Below are positions 18,777-27,012 of a stretch of 64,000 bases of DNA, one piece after another. A program made the translations under genes and the position numbers. The notes beneath the pieces are model-generated. The model ran no database searches. It saw only the letters and a list, made by a program, of their open reading frames with translations, and was not told the DNA's origin. The stretch comes from JAEUJZ01 sp964460115. Lineage in GTDB: Bacteria; Myxococcota_A; Polyangia; Palsa-1104; JAEUJZ01. The stretch's first letter is position 1. Each line of letters starts with the position of its first letter. The stretch spans positions 37,112 through 101,111 of the forward strand of contig CAYWPR010000013.1 of assembly GCA_964460115.1 (NCBI GenBank), read 5' to 3'.

Positions 18777-19562
18777 ATGAGCGTGCAAATGAGCACCCAG
18801 GCCAGCGAACGCCTGTTGTTTTCACCGCTTTTGCAGGAATTGGGCGTTCGACATGGCTTTACGACGCGACTGGGCGGCGTATCGCAGGGGCGCTATCGAT
18901 CGCTGAACCTGGGCGACCGCTGGGGCGATGAACCCGCGTCCGTGCAAGAAAATCTACGCCGAGTTGCTGATGATGCAGGCTTTGGCGAATCGCCCCTGTG
19001 CCTGGTGTCACAAGTGCACAGCGCCGAAGTCGTGCAAGTTTTACAACCGGAACAGCGGCAGCGGCAGGCGGACGGCATGGTTACAGAACAGCCGCTGTGC
19101 CTGGGAGTTTGTTCCGCAGACTGTGCCAGCCTTTTGTATGCCGATGGCGCGGGCCGGGTCGCCGCGGTTCACGCCGGTTGGCGCGGCACATTGGCGGGCA
19201 TTGCCAGTAGCGCTGTGCAGGCGCTTTTGCAACTTGGCGCAAGCATCGCCAAACTGCGTGTCGCCCTAGGTCCCTGCATCGGGCCATGCTGCTTCGAGGT
19301 AAAAGAAGATGTGGCGGGGCATTTTCGCCAGCGCCTTCCCGACGCGGTTTTGCATCGCACAGACGCGCACGGAGCCACGCACCTGTTTGTCGATTTGCGG
19401 CGCGCCAATCGCCAAATTTTGGAAGCGGCCGGGGTGCGGCCCGAACACATAGATGACGCGGCGCCGTGTACACACTGCGATCCGCAGCGCTTTTTTTCCT
19501 ATCGGCGCGATGGCGCCGGCATCGGCCAGCACCTGGCATTTATACAAGGAGGCCCAGTGTGA
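18777..19562 (+). CDS. pgeF: PgeF/YfiH-type multicopper-fold purine nucleoside phosphorylase (laccase domain)
   Basis: 261 residues from ATG 18777 (frame open upstream to 18735). Family signatures are present: FTTRLGGVS near the start, QVHSAEV (metal His), SADCASLL (metal Cys) and HAGWRGT (metal His), then LGPCIGPCCFEV and CTHCDPQRFFSYRRD at the end. The family binds zinc; members act on purine nucleosides, and E. coli YfiH also corrects peptidoglycan misincorporation. In many bacteria it sits directly after RluD, as here. The stop overlaps the GTG start of the next gene. Confidence 0.9.
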   Translation: MSVQMSTQASERLLFSPLLQELGVRHGFTTRLGGVSQGRYRSLNLGDRWGDEPASVQENLRRVADDAGFGESPLCLVSQVHSAEVVQVLQPEQRQRQADGMVTEQPLCLGVCSADCASLLYADGAGRVAAVHAGWRGTLAGIASSAVQALLQLGASIAKLRVALGPCIGPCCFEVKEDVAGHFRQRLPDAVLHRTDAHGATHLFVDLRRANRQILEAAGVRPEHIDDAAPCTHCDPQRFFSYRRDGAGIGQHLAFIQGGPV

Positions 19563-20389
19563 CGACGGCCAAGAAGGTGTTTACCCTTCTGCTTATCGAG
19601 CTGCTGCTGCTTTCTAGTGCCTTTGGCGGCGGTTTTTATTTGGCATACCTCAAGCAGCGCGAAGTCGAGCATCAGATGGTCGAGGCCAGCCAAAAAGCCG
19701 CACACGCGGAAGAGGCTTGGCAGAAGGCGATTTTGGCTGCCCACACTCGCGCGCAATTGCTAGAGGCGGCGCTTGGCGTTTTGCATCAGAACTACGGCGT
19801 AGCCAGCGAGCGGGTTTTGCGTGCTCAGGAACTGGGCGGGCGCCAGGGATTGCTGCTCGGCAAAGATCTCGAAGAGGCAACCACCTTGATTCTGCAGCAA
19901 CGGCCGGAGGCGCTTGGCAAATTGCTGCTTTTGGCCGACAAAGTCGAGCCGACAGCCGGATCGGCCTTAAACAAGCTGACCCCACGTCCCAGCGCAATAA
20001 GTGCCACCAGTACCCCAACCTCGGCGCCTCCTACCACCGCCGCGTCCGTCGCCACTGCCCCTGCGGAAGCCCCCGCCGCCGCCCGTTTGCCGGCTGCCGC
20101 GTCGGGACTTGCGGCGGATTTTTTGGCGGGAAAGCCAGCGCGCGAAACTACTTCCGAATTTCGCGATGGCCGCGAAGCGCTACGTCAAGCCAAGGTCGAA
20201 CTATTAAGCGGCAGCGAGCCGAGCGCAATCGTCAAGAAATTGGCGCAGGCGCAGGTGCTGCTTGAGGAAAGCGGCTACGCCGAACTCGATGAAGATCTTA
20301 GTACGGCGATAAAGGCTGCCAAAAGCCACGATGATTCGCGGCTAAAAACCGCGCTGGACGCTGCGCTTGCGCGGTTGCGTACTCGGTGA
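19559..20389 (+). CDS. Single-span membrane protein with coiled-coil and Pro/Ala linker
   Basis: 276 residues from GTG 19559; a very strong AAGGAGG site lies 6-8 bases upstream and the GTG overlaps the pgeF stop (GTGA). One transmembrane segment at residues ~7-27 (FTLLLIELLLLSSAFGGGFYLAYL), then a helical, probably coiled-coil region (~30-135), a Pro/Ala/Thr-rich linker and a helical C-terminal domain. No family recognised. It is followed by another GTGA overlap with the SulP transporter gene, so the two are tightly coupled and may interact. Confidence 0.65.
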   Translation: MTTAKKVFTLLLIELLLLSSAFGGGFYLAYLKQREVEHQMVEASQKAAHAEEAWQKAILAAHTRAQLLEAALGVLHQNYGVASERVLRAQELGGRQGLLLGKDLEEATTLILQQRPEALGKLLLLADKVEPTAGSALNKLTPRPSAISATSTPTSAPPTTAASVATAPAEAPAAARLPAAASGLAADFLAGKPARETTSEFRDGREALRQAKVELLSGSEPSAIVKKLAQAQVLLEESGYAELDEDLSTAIKAAKSHDDSRLKTALDAALARLRTR

Positions 20390-22719
20390 GCAACATGAGT
20401 GAGGACCACGAGCTAGAGGAGCGTCTGGATCGCATAAGTGGCACGATCTCGGGCATCTACGGCGGTGTGCAGCCGGGCCGCTGGCTGCTGAGCAGCCGCC
20501 CTGGAGAGGCGCCTTTTGGTCAGTTGCTGCGCGATCCGGGGCTTGTGCTGCGCGATGTGATGAGCGGTGCCATCTCGGCGCTGGCTACCGTATGCTACAG
20601 CCTTTCTTTTGCCGCAATGATCTTTGCCGGCGATCTGAGCAGCCACTTAGATGACGGAGTACGCATGGCGCTGCTTAGCGCTGGCGTGACCATCATTTTG
20701 GTTTCTCTGACGAGTCCATTTTATTTTGCCATCGCCGGTCCCGATTCACGTTCGGCCGCTGTGCAGCGGGCCATGGCAGTCAGCCTTCTTGTCAGCCTGA
20801 AGGCTGCAAAGATCTACGATGTCAGCACTGTGCTGGTGGCGCTGGCCTCAAGCACGGTGCTGACCGGCGTGGCGCTTTACATCCTGGGCAGACTGAAGAT
20901 GGGACGCTGGATTCGCTACGTGCCCTATCCGGTCATCGGCGGCTTTTTGGTGTCGACCGGATGGGTGGTGGTACTGGGCGGCATTCAGGTCATGACCAAT
21001 GTCTCATTTTCTTTGGATACCTTGCCGCAGTACTTTCAGCCGAGCATCTTGCCGCATTTTTTGGCGGGTGTCGGCTTTGCCCTGGTGATGAATACGGTGC
21101 TCGGGCGGGCCAAACACTACTTATGGACTCCCGGGCTGCTCCTTGGCGGAACGCTTTTGACGCACATTGTGCTAGCCGCTTTTGGCGTCAGCGTCGCCGA
21201 GGCGCAGCAGAAATTTTGGCTGCTCAACTTCGGGGGAGGGGGAAAACTGCTTTTTCCCTTTCGCGAAGTTTTTGCGCGGCCCGTTGTGATCTCAGTGGTT
21301 TTGCATCACTGGGTCGAAATTATCGTTCTCGTGGTGATCACCGCCGTGGCCATGCTGTTTAGTGCCCTGGCCATCGAAGTGGCCACCAAGCGCGATGCCG
21401 ATCTTGATCAGGAACTCAAAGGACACGGCTTGGCCAACGTCGCGTCCGGAATGTTTGGCGGCATCGTCGGGTCTAACGCCGTGGCGCGCAGCATGCTGAA
21501 CCTGCAAGCCGGCGCCGCCTCGCGGCTGTCCGGAGTGGTCGCCGGCAGCATTTGCCTGGCCGTCCTTATGACCAATCCCAAGCTGGCGGGATATCTGTCG
21601 CGTCCGGTGATGGGCGGCACGCTGATGTGGCTGGGCATGCGACTGGTTCAGGAATGGCTGATTCGCGCCTACAGCAAGCTAGCTCGTACTGATTATGCGT
21701 TGGTGGTCCTTATGTGGCTCCTTGTTGTCTACACCAAGGAATTTGTGATTGGACCCGTGGTGGGCGCACTGGCCTCTTGTCTGATCTTTGCGGTCAACTA
21801 CAGCCGAGTCAGCTTGGTCAAAAACACTTTTACCTGCGATGAATACTACAGCAAGGTGCAGCGTTCTGCCGAGGAGATGCAGGTGCTGCGTCTGCGCGGC
21901 CGGCAATTCTGGGTGCTGCGTCTGCGCGGCTATCTGTTTTTCGGTTCAATAGTGGGCCTGGTCAACGACATCCAAACCCGTATCAAAGAAAGCTACGCTC
22001 GAGTTGTGCAGCCGCTGCGCGTGCTGGTGCTGGATTTTCGCTACGTCAACGGCATGGATTCCTCAGCAGCACTGTCCCTGGTCAAACTGCGCCAGATTAT
22101 CGCCGAACGAAAAATGCAGCTGGTGTTTACCGCTCTGCAACCTGACATGGAACGAATTCTGCGCCGCGAGGGCTGTATCCGCGAAGACAAGGTCGCTCTA
22201 GTCTTTGAGGATCTGGACATTGCGCTGGAATGGTGTGAGGAAGCGGCGCTGGAAATGGAACCGAGTCTACATCGCAACGATTTGCCCTTCGAGCAGCGGC
22301 TGGGCAAAGAGTTTGGACAAGTCAGCCTGGCGCAGCGTTTTCGCACCTATGTCGATCGGATTGAATTAAAGCCGGGGGAATACCTATTTCGCCAGGGCGA
22401 TGCTTCGGGGGCTACTTACGTCGTCGAATCCGGGCGTTTAAAGATCGTCTATGAACGCGAAGACGGCCCGGATCTGCTTTTGCGCATGGTCACCGGCAAC
22501 ACCACAATTGGCGAGATGGGCCTTTACCGCCAAAGCATTCGCTCTGCTTCGGTGAAGGCCGAGCTCAACTCGGTTATTCACCGCCTGACCCGCGCCGAGC
22601 TGGAACGCATGGAAAAAGAAGACCGCGAAGTCGCCGCCGCCTTTCACACCTACGTCATTCGCACCCTCGCCGATCGCTTGCACTTGATGGACAAGACCAT
22701 CGCCGCATTAGAACGATAA
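20386..22719 (+). CDS. SulP-family anion transporter with STAS and cyclic-nucleotide-binding domains
   Basis: 777 residues from GTG 20386 overlapping the upstream stop; ATG 20395 is an alternative. Residues ~45-500 form the SLC26/SulP membrane domain (~12-14 spans, IRYVPYPVIGGFLVSTGW; FGGIVGSNAVARS). A STAS domain covers ~505-610 (LDFRYVNGMDSSAALSL). Residues ~650-750 form a cNMP-binding domain (LKPGEYLFRQGDASGATYVVESGRL; GEMGLYRQSIRSAS retains the Glu and Arg of the phosphate cassette). The transported anion is unknown. The fusion suggests transport gated by cAMP/cGMP or a related ligand. Confidence 0.85.
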   Translation: MSNMSEDHELEERLDRISGTISGIYGGVQPGRWLLSSRPGEAPFGQLLRDPGLVLRDVMSGAISALATVCYSLSFAAMIFAGDLSSHLDDGVRMALLSAGVTIILVSLTSPFYFAIAGPDSRSAAVQRAMAVSLLVSLKAAKIYDVSTVLVALASSTVLTGVALYILGRLKMGRWIRYVPYPVIGGFLVSTGWVVVLGGIQVMTNVSFSLDTLPQYFQPSILPHFLAGVGFALVMNTVLGRAKHYLWTPGLLLGGTLLTHIVLAAFGVSVAEAQQKFWLLNFGGGGKLLFPFREVFARPVVISVVLHHWVEIIVLVVITAVAMLFSALAIEVATKRDADLDQELKGHGLANVASGMFGGIVGSNAVARSMLNLQAGAASRLSGVVAGSICLAVLMTNPKLAGYLSRPVMGGTLMWLGMRLVQEWLIRAYSKLARTDYALVVLMWLLVVYTKEFVIGPVVGALASCLIFAVNYSRVSLVKNTFTCDEYYSKVQRSAEEMQVLRLRGRQFWVLRLRGYLFFGSIVGLVNDIQTRIKESYARVVQPLRVLVLDFRYVNGMDSSAALSLVKLRQIIAERKMQLVFTALQPDMERILRREGCIREDKVALVFEDLDIALEWCEEAALEMEPSLHRNDLPFEQRLGKEFGQVSLAQRFRTYVDRIELKPGEYLFRQGDASGATYVVESGRLKIVYEREDGPDLLLRMVTGNTTIGEMGLYRQSIRSASVKAELNSVIHRLTRAELERMEKEDREVAAAFHTYVIRTLADRLHLMDKTIAALER

Positions 22720-22809
22720 AGACGCGGTGACACTTTTGCCGGATCGCGGTGTTATGTAAGGCGATACCTTGGGGGCCTTGCGCAGGCGCGGCACCCACTG
22801 GAGGAGCCT

Positions 22810-23295
22810 TTGGCGATCGATGTAAGCGCATACTACAGGCAGTACGGCCCGATGGTGATGCGGCGCTGTAGACAGCTTTTGCGCGACGAAGCTCGCGCCG
22901 AAGATGCCATGCAGGATGTCTTTGTCGAACTTTTGCGCCGAAAAGACGGGCTTTATGAGCAGGCGCCATCGAGTCTGCTGTATCGCATCGCCACCAACAC
23001 CTGCCTAAATCGCCTGCGCACGCAGCGCCGCCGCTGCGAAGACCTCGAGACCGACGTCAACGATTTGCTGCAGCGCATTGCCGCCGCTGATGAAGCCGAC
23101 CTAGGCGCCACGCGGCAACTGCTGATTCGGCTGTTTGGCGCTCAGCCCGAATCGTCGCGGGTCATCGCTGTGCTGCACCTTGTCGATGGCTGGACCCTGG
23201 AGGAGGTTGCCCACGAGGTGCGCTTGTCCGTCTCTGCGGTGCGCAAGCGCTTGCGCAAGCTGCGTTCACAGATCGTTGAGCTGGAAAGAACCTAG
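22810..23295 (+). CDS. ECF-type RNA polymerase sigma factor
   Basis: 161 residues from TTG 22810 preceded by GGAGGA. Region 2 reads MRRCRQLLRDEARAEDAMQDVFVELLRRKD; region 4 is TLEEVAHEVRLSVSAVRKRLRKLRSQI, a helix-turn-helix for the -35 element. Only sigma-2 and sigma-4 are present, as in ECF factors. The next gene, 2 bases downstream, encodes its likely anti-sigma factor. No clear ECF autoregulatory promoter could be picked out in the 90-base upstream gap. Confidence 0.88.
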   Translation: MAIDVSAYYRQYGPMVMRRCRQLLRDEARAEDAMQDVFVELLRRKDGLYEQAPSSLLYRIATNTCLNRLRTQRRRCEDLETDVNDLLQRIAAADEADLGATRQLLIRLFGAQPESSRVIAVLHLVDGWTLEEVAHEVRLSVSAVRKRLRKLRSQIVELERT

Positions 23296-23297
23296 CC

Positions 23298-24107
23298 ATG
23301 GCCGAGCAAAAGCGAATTTCTGATTTCAGGCTTGAGCGTTACGCGCTTGGAGAGTTGTCCGCCCTAGAGCAGCGCGAACTGCAGCAGGCGCTAGACGCCA
23401 ATCCTTTTGCGCAAGCGCGGCTTGCCGACATTTCCCGTTCGAATCAGGAAATCCTTTCGGCCTATCCGCCGGAAACAGTGGTTTCGCGCATTCAAAAGCG
23501 GGCCGCGGCAAAGTCGCAGCGCGACTTGACACCGTACCGCTTTGCGATATGGATGCCGGCCGGTGCAGCGCTGGCTGTGGTGCTGGCGATTGTGGTGTTA
23601 AATCGTCCATCAGACGATCCATTGCGCCCGCTGCCAACTGAGACGACGCGCGTCAAAGGACTGCGCCCGCACTTGCTCATTTTCGCCAAGCCGGATTCGA
23701 AAACGCCGGCGACTGCGCTGGCTGAGGGCTCCGTCGTTCGAGCGCATACGCTGCTGCAAATCGCGTATGTATCGGCCGGTCGGCCTTTTGGCGTCGTGGT
23801 ATCGCTCGATGGGCGAGGCACGGCGACGCTGCACCATCCCGCCGCAGTTTCCCAATCCGCGCAACTACAGGCGGGGGGACAAGTGCTATTGCCGAGCGCG
23901 TATGAACTGGACGATGCGCCCCATTTTGAACGCTTTTTCTTTGTGACCGGGGCGACGCCCATTGACGCTGCGATGGTTCTGGCGGCGGCGCGGCAGCTGG
24001 CTGCCGATACCGCTCGCGCCCGTAACGTAGCGCTACCGCTGCCGGCGGGATTGGAACAGACCTCCCTTTTGCTGCGCAAACAACTTGCACGAGATGCTTC
24101 GCCATGA
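23298..24107 (+). CDS. Membrane anti-sigma-like protein with DUF4384-like C-terminal domain
   Basis: 269 residues, ATG 23298 two bases after the sigma gene. Residues 1-60 are a soluble helical domain (FRLERYALGELSALEQRELQ...) of the kind that begins membrane anti-sigma factors, but without the HxxxCxxC zinc motif. One transmembrane helix spans ~88-106 (FAIWMPAGAALAVVLAIVVL). The C-terminal periplasmic part has the DUF4384 pattern (VVRAHTLLQIAYVSAGRPFGVVVSLDGRGTATLHHP; LQAGGQVLLPS...FFFVTG), a domain otherwise often fused to or next to caspase-like peptidases. The stop overlaps the peptidase ATG (ATGA). Confidence 0.7.
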   Translation: MAEQKRISDFRLERYALGELSALEQRELQQALDANPFAQARLADISRSNQEILSAYPPETVVSRIQKRAAAKSQRDLTPYRFAIWMPAGAALAVVLAIVVLNRPSDDPLRPLPTETTRVKGLRPHLLIFAKPDSKTPATALAEGSVVRAHTLLQIAYVSAGRPFGVVVSLDGRGTATLHHPAAVSQSAQLQAGGQVLLPSAYELDDAPHFERFFFVTGATPIDAAMVLAAARQLAADTARARNVALPLPAGLEQTSLLLRKQLARDASP

Positions 24108-26386
24108 GTTCCAAGCAACGCTGGCTTGGATACACATTTGGTTGGTTTTGCCTGTGTGCGGCGTTTTGGGCATTTGCGTCAAATGCCGCCGCCGCAAGTG
24201 CACCCGAGGAGCTTGCGCAAGCGGCATCTCCCGCCGTGCTGCAGCGTTTTGCACTCATCGTTGGCGTCAACGATGGCGGCAGCGGACGAGAGCCATTGCG
24301 TTATGCCGACAGCGACGCGCGTGCCATGGCCGGGGTTCTGGGTCAACTTGGCGGGGTGCGCGCCGCGGATTTCATTTTGCTGCAGGAATCGAGCTCAGCG
24401 GCGCTTTTGCAGGCCCTAGAGCGGCTTGGAACGATGATTCAAGCCGTGCGCCAGCCGGGCCGACGTATCGAGCTGCTTTTTTACTACTCTGGTCATTCTG
24501 ATGAGCAGGGACTTTTGCTGGGAAATGCGCGCTTGTCCTATGCGGTGCTGCGTACGGCCATTGCGCATGCCGCTGCTGATGTGACCATTGCGATTTTGGA
24601 TTCCTGTTCGGCCGGGGCCTTTACGCGCCTAAAAGGTGGAGTGCAGCGGCCGCCTTTTCTTTTGGATACCTCGGTGCAGGTGCGCGGACATGCTTTTTTG
24701 GCGTCGAGCTCGGAAAATGAAGCGGCGCAGGAATCGGATCGCATCGGCAGTTCCTTTTTTACGCACTATTTGATTAGCGGATTGCGCGGTGCTGCTGACA
24801 TTTCCGGAGACGGCCGCGTCACGTTGAACGAAGCGTATAATTTCGCCTTTCAGGAAACTTTGGCGCGCACCGAAAAAACCTTAAGCGGCGCGCAGCATCC
24901 CGCCTATGACATCGAGCTGGCCGGAACCGGAGATGTCGTTTTGACGGATTTGCGCGATCCGCAAGCGCGAATTGTGTTTCCGCAGGAACTGCAAGGGCGC
25001 ATCTATGTACGTTTGGCAAGCGGCACGTTGGCTGCGGAACTGACCAAACACGGCGGCGCCGAAGTGACGCTGGCCCTGGAACCGGGCCAGTACCAGATCA
25101 TCTTGGAACGTGAAAACCGGCTGTACCAAGCCGATATTGCCGCGATTGCGGGAAAGTCAGTTGCGCTTCATGCAGCCATGCTGACGCTTGTAAGCGCTGA
25201 GCCGACAAAGCGCCGCGGAGGAATGGATCAAAGCGCGTCCGGCGCTGCGCAGCCGGCGATTTGGGTGCCGGTCAATCTGTCTTTGATTCCTTCGCTGAGT
25301 ATCAATCGTCTGTTTCAAAAGCCTTCCCATTTGATCGTCAATGCTTTCTCGTTTCATCTATTGGCGGGTCTGGCCGGAACGCTGCGCGGGCTGGAAATCG
25401 GACTGGCTGCGAACTGGCGGACGCAAGATGCCTTCGGAATTCAGCTTGCCGGAGCTTTGAATGTGGCCGGTCGCTCGCAAGTCGGCATGCAACTGACGAT
25501 GGGAGTCAACGTCGTCGGTCAAAATGCCCTGGGTCTGCAATTTGCCGGCGTTGCCAACTTCGTTTCGAGAAATGCCGTCGGCATTTCGATCAGCAGCGGG
25601 CTAAACTTGATTGGCGGCCGAGGCTATGGATTTCATCTAAGCGGCTTTGACATCGTGCGTGGCCACTTTGCTGGTGCGCAGCTCGCCGGCATCGCCGCAT
25701 TTACCGGAGGGACGATGTCGGGAATGCAAATCAGCAGCGGCATCGCCCAGGCCGGACAAGTCTATGGCGTTCAGGTTGCGTTTATCAACATCGGCGGAGA
25801 GGTCCATGGCGCGCAGCTCGGCTTTATCAACATCGCGGAAACCGTGCATGGCGCGCAGCTTGGCTTTATTAACATTGCAAGAACCGTCCATGGCGCGGCG
25901 ATTGGACTGCTTAGTTTTATTCAAAATGGCACTCACACGCTGGAGATCTACGGCAGTGATCTAGTGCCCTTTCATCTGGGCGCCAAGCTTGGCGGCAGTC
26001 GCGCGTACGGCATCATTGATGTAGGCATTGATCCGTTTCATGAATTGATACGCTGGTCGTATGGCGCGGGACTGGGTACGCACATTTCGCTTTTGCGCGG
26101 ATTCTTTTTGGATGTCGATCTGATGGTGCATTCGCTGCAACCGGATATCCGTACATTTGATGTAGCGCTGTATCACGTACAAACGGAACTGCGGCTGCTC
26201 GTCGGCTGGCAGCTTTTGCCGCGCTTGGCGATCTTTTTAGGACCCACTGTGCATGTATCCGCTTCGAATGATCCCTGCTGCATGGGGGCGGTCTCGCAGT
26301 TTGGCGGTGCTGAACGGCTTTTTCAATCCGGCGAAACCGCAATACGTCTTGGTCCGGGATTGGCAGTTGGAATTCGCGCGTTTTAG
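24104..26386 (+). CDS. Exported caspase-like (C14) peptidase fused to repeat/beta-barrel domain
   Basis: 760 residues; ATG overlaps the upstream stop. A signal peptide covers residues ~1-31. A caspase fold follows (~48-270): ALIVGVNDG, catalytic His131 in YYSGH and catalytic Cys168 in DSCSAG, both present and spaced as in C14 enzymes. After a linker with an Ig-like stretch, residues ~400-630 form ~20-residue repeats with the pattern 'G-x-Q-x-(G/A)-x-x-N' (AFGIQLAGALNVAG; HGAQLGFINIAETV; HGAQLGFINIARTV), like LA_2272-type surface repeats, and the last ~130 residues look like beta-barrel strands. It is the output gene of the ECF operon. The substrate is unknown. Confidence 0.8.
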   Translation: MSSKQRWLGYTFGWFCLCAAFWAFASNAAAASAPEELAQAASPAVLQRFALIVGVNDGGSGREPLRYADSDARAMAGVLGQLGGVRAADFILLQESSSAALLQALERLGTMIQAVRQPGRRIELLFYYSGHSDEQGLLLGNARLSYAVLRTAIAHAAADVTIAILDSCSAGAFTRLKGGVQRPPFLLDTSVQVRGHAFLASSSENEAAQESDRIGSSFFTHYLISGLRGAADISGDGRVTLNEAYNFAFQETLARTEKTLSGAQHPAYDIELAGTGDVVLTDLRDPQARIVFPQELQGRIYVRLASGTLAAELTKHGGAEVTLALEPGQYQIILERENRLYQADIAAIAGKSVALHAAMLTLVSAEPTKRRGGMDQSASGAAQPAIWVPVNLSLIPSLSINRLFQKPSHLIVNAFSFHLLAGLAGTLRGLEIGLAANWRTQDAFGIQLAGALNVAGRSQVGMQLTMGVNVVGQNALGLQFAGVANFVSRNAVGISISSGLNLIGGRGYGFHLSGFDIVRGHFAGAQLAGIAAFTGGTMSGMQISSGIAQAGQVYGVQVAFINIGGEVHGAQLGFINIAETVHGAQLGFINIARTVHGAAIGLLSFIQNGTHTLEIYGSDLVPFHLGAKLGGSRAYGIIDVGIDPFHELIRWSYGAGLGTHISLLRGFFLDVDLMVHSLQPDIRTFDVALYHVQTELRLLVGWQLLPRLAIFLGPTVHVSASNDPCCMGAVSQFGGAERLFQSGETAIRLGPGLAVGIRAF

Positions 26387-26433
26387 AAATCCGCATCACC
26401 CAAGTGCTTGGGGCCTGGGTGATGCGGATTTCT
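26385..26433. terminator. Bidirectional terminator hairpin overlapping both convergent stop codons
   Basis: A perfect 18-bp stem (26385-26402 and 26416-26433, AGAAATCCGCATCACCCA paired with its complement) with a 13-base loop. The stop codon of the peptidase gene (26384-26386) lies at the left edge and the stop of the Bor-like gene (26432-26434) at the right edge, so one hairpin serves both genes. A-rich and T-rich flanks are short, so termination efficiency is uncertain. Confidence 0.75.
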
Positions 26434-26851
26434 AGTAGGCGTACGGAGGTGGATAGGAGGGGTAGGCCGGTGGATAGGGATTGCCATAACCGCTTGAATA
26501 ACCATTGGGAATTCCGGCTTGCCCCCAGCGCGGCTGGCCGCAGGTAATCGAGACATGCGAAGGCGCGTAGATGCCTAGGGTAAAAATCTCGGCCAGATAA
26601 TTTCCCGCAGTGCGCTTGGTTTCGATGCGCGAAATCGGTCGTCCGCCGCAATAGCGCGCGGCGTCCACATGACCGCCCACCGCGCCGAGCAGAAACCCGT
26701 TCACCCATTGCGTATGCGTTTCCGCAGGAATGGAATCCGGCATCAAAGATGTGACGCGAAAGCAAGCAGGCAAACAAAGTAGCGCGCCACCAAGCAATAG
26801 ACTGTTTACAAAAGTCATCGCGCGACGAATCGAAAGCTTAGATGGGAGCAT
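26432..26851 (-). CDS. Bor-family lipoprotein
   Basis: 139 residues from ATG 26851 (GGAGG five bases before it; ATG 26863 is less favourable). Signal peptide with lipobox LPAC. The central sequence matches the lambda Bor/Iss pattern: WVNGFLLGAVGGHVDAARYCGG, then ETKRTAGNYLAEIFTLGIYAPSHVSITC, with the two Cys that form a conserved disulfide. A Tyr/Pro-rich tail (NPYPPAYPSYPPPYAY) is added. Bor proteins are outer-membrane lipoproteins, linked in E. coli phage to serum survival; here the gene has no phage neighbours. Confidence 0.75.
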   Translation of the reverse strand: MLPSKLSIRRAMTFVNSLLLGGALLCLPACFRVTSLMPDSIPAETHTQWVNGFLLGAVGGHVDAARYCGGRPISRIETKRTAGNYLAEIFTLGIYAPSHVSITCGQPRWGQAGIPNGYSSGYGNPYPPAYPSYPPPYAY

Positions 26852-26953
26852 GCAGTCCTCCATATGTAAGAAGTCACAAGTCCGGCGAAAATTTCGGCCG
26901 GTTTATGAATTGGCAAATGTGAAACACCGCAGCGCAGCAGATCTGTCACCGCT

Positions 26954-26981
26954 TGCGCCAAAATCGACGAAATTTGGCGCA
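26954..26981. promoter_or_regulatory. Inverted repeat upstream of the Bor-like gene
   Basis: TGCGCCAAA at 26954-26962 is perfectly mirrored by TTTGGCGCA at 26973-26981 with a 10-base spacer. It lies ~100 bases before the Bor-like start codon, in the 160-base gap behind the exported PLP-fold enzyme gene. It could be an operator or a weak terminator stem for the upstream transcription unit; no U-tract follows. Confidence 0.35.
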
Positions 26982-27012
26982 GCAACAAACGGCCAATGGT
27001 GAAATGTGGGTG

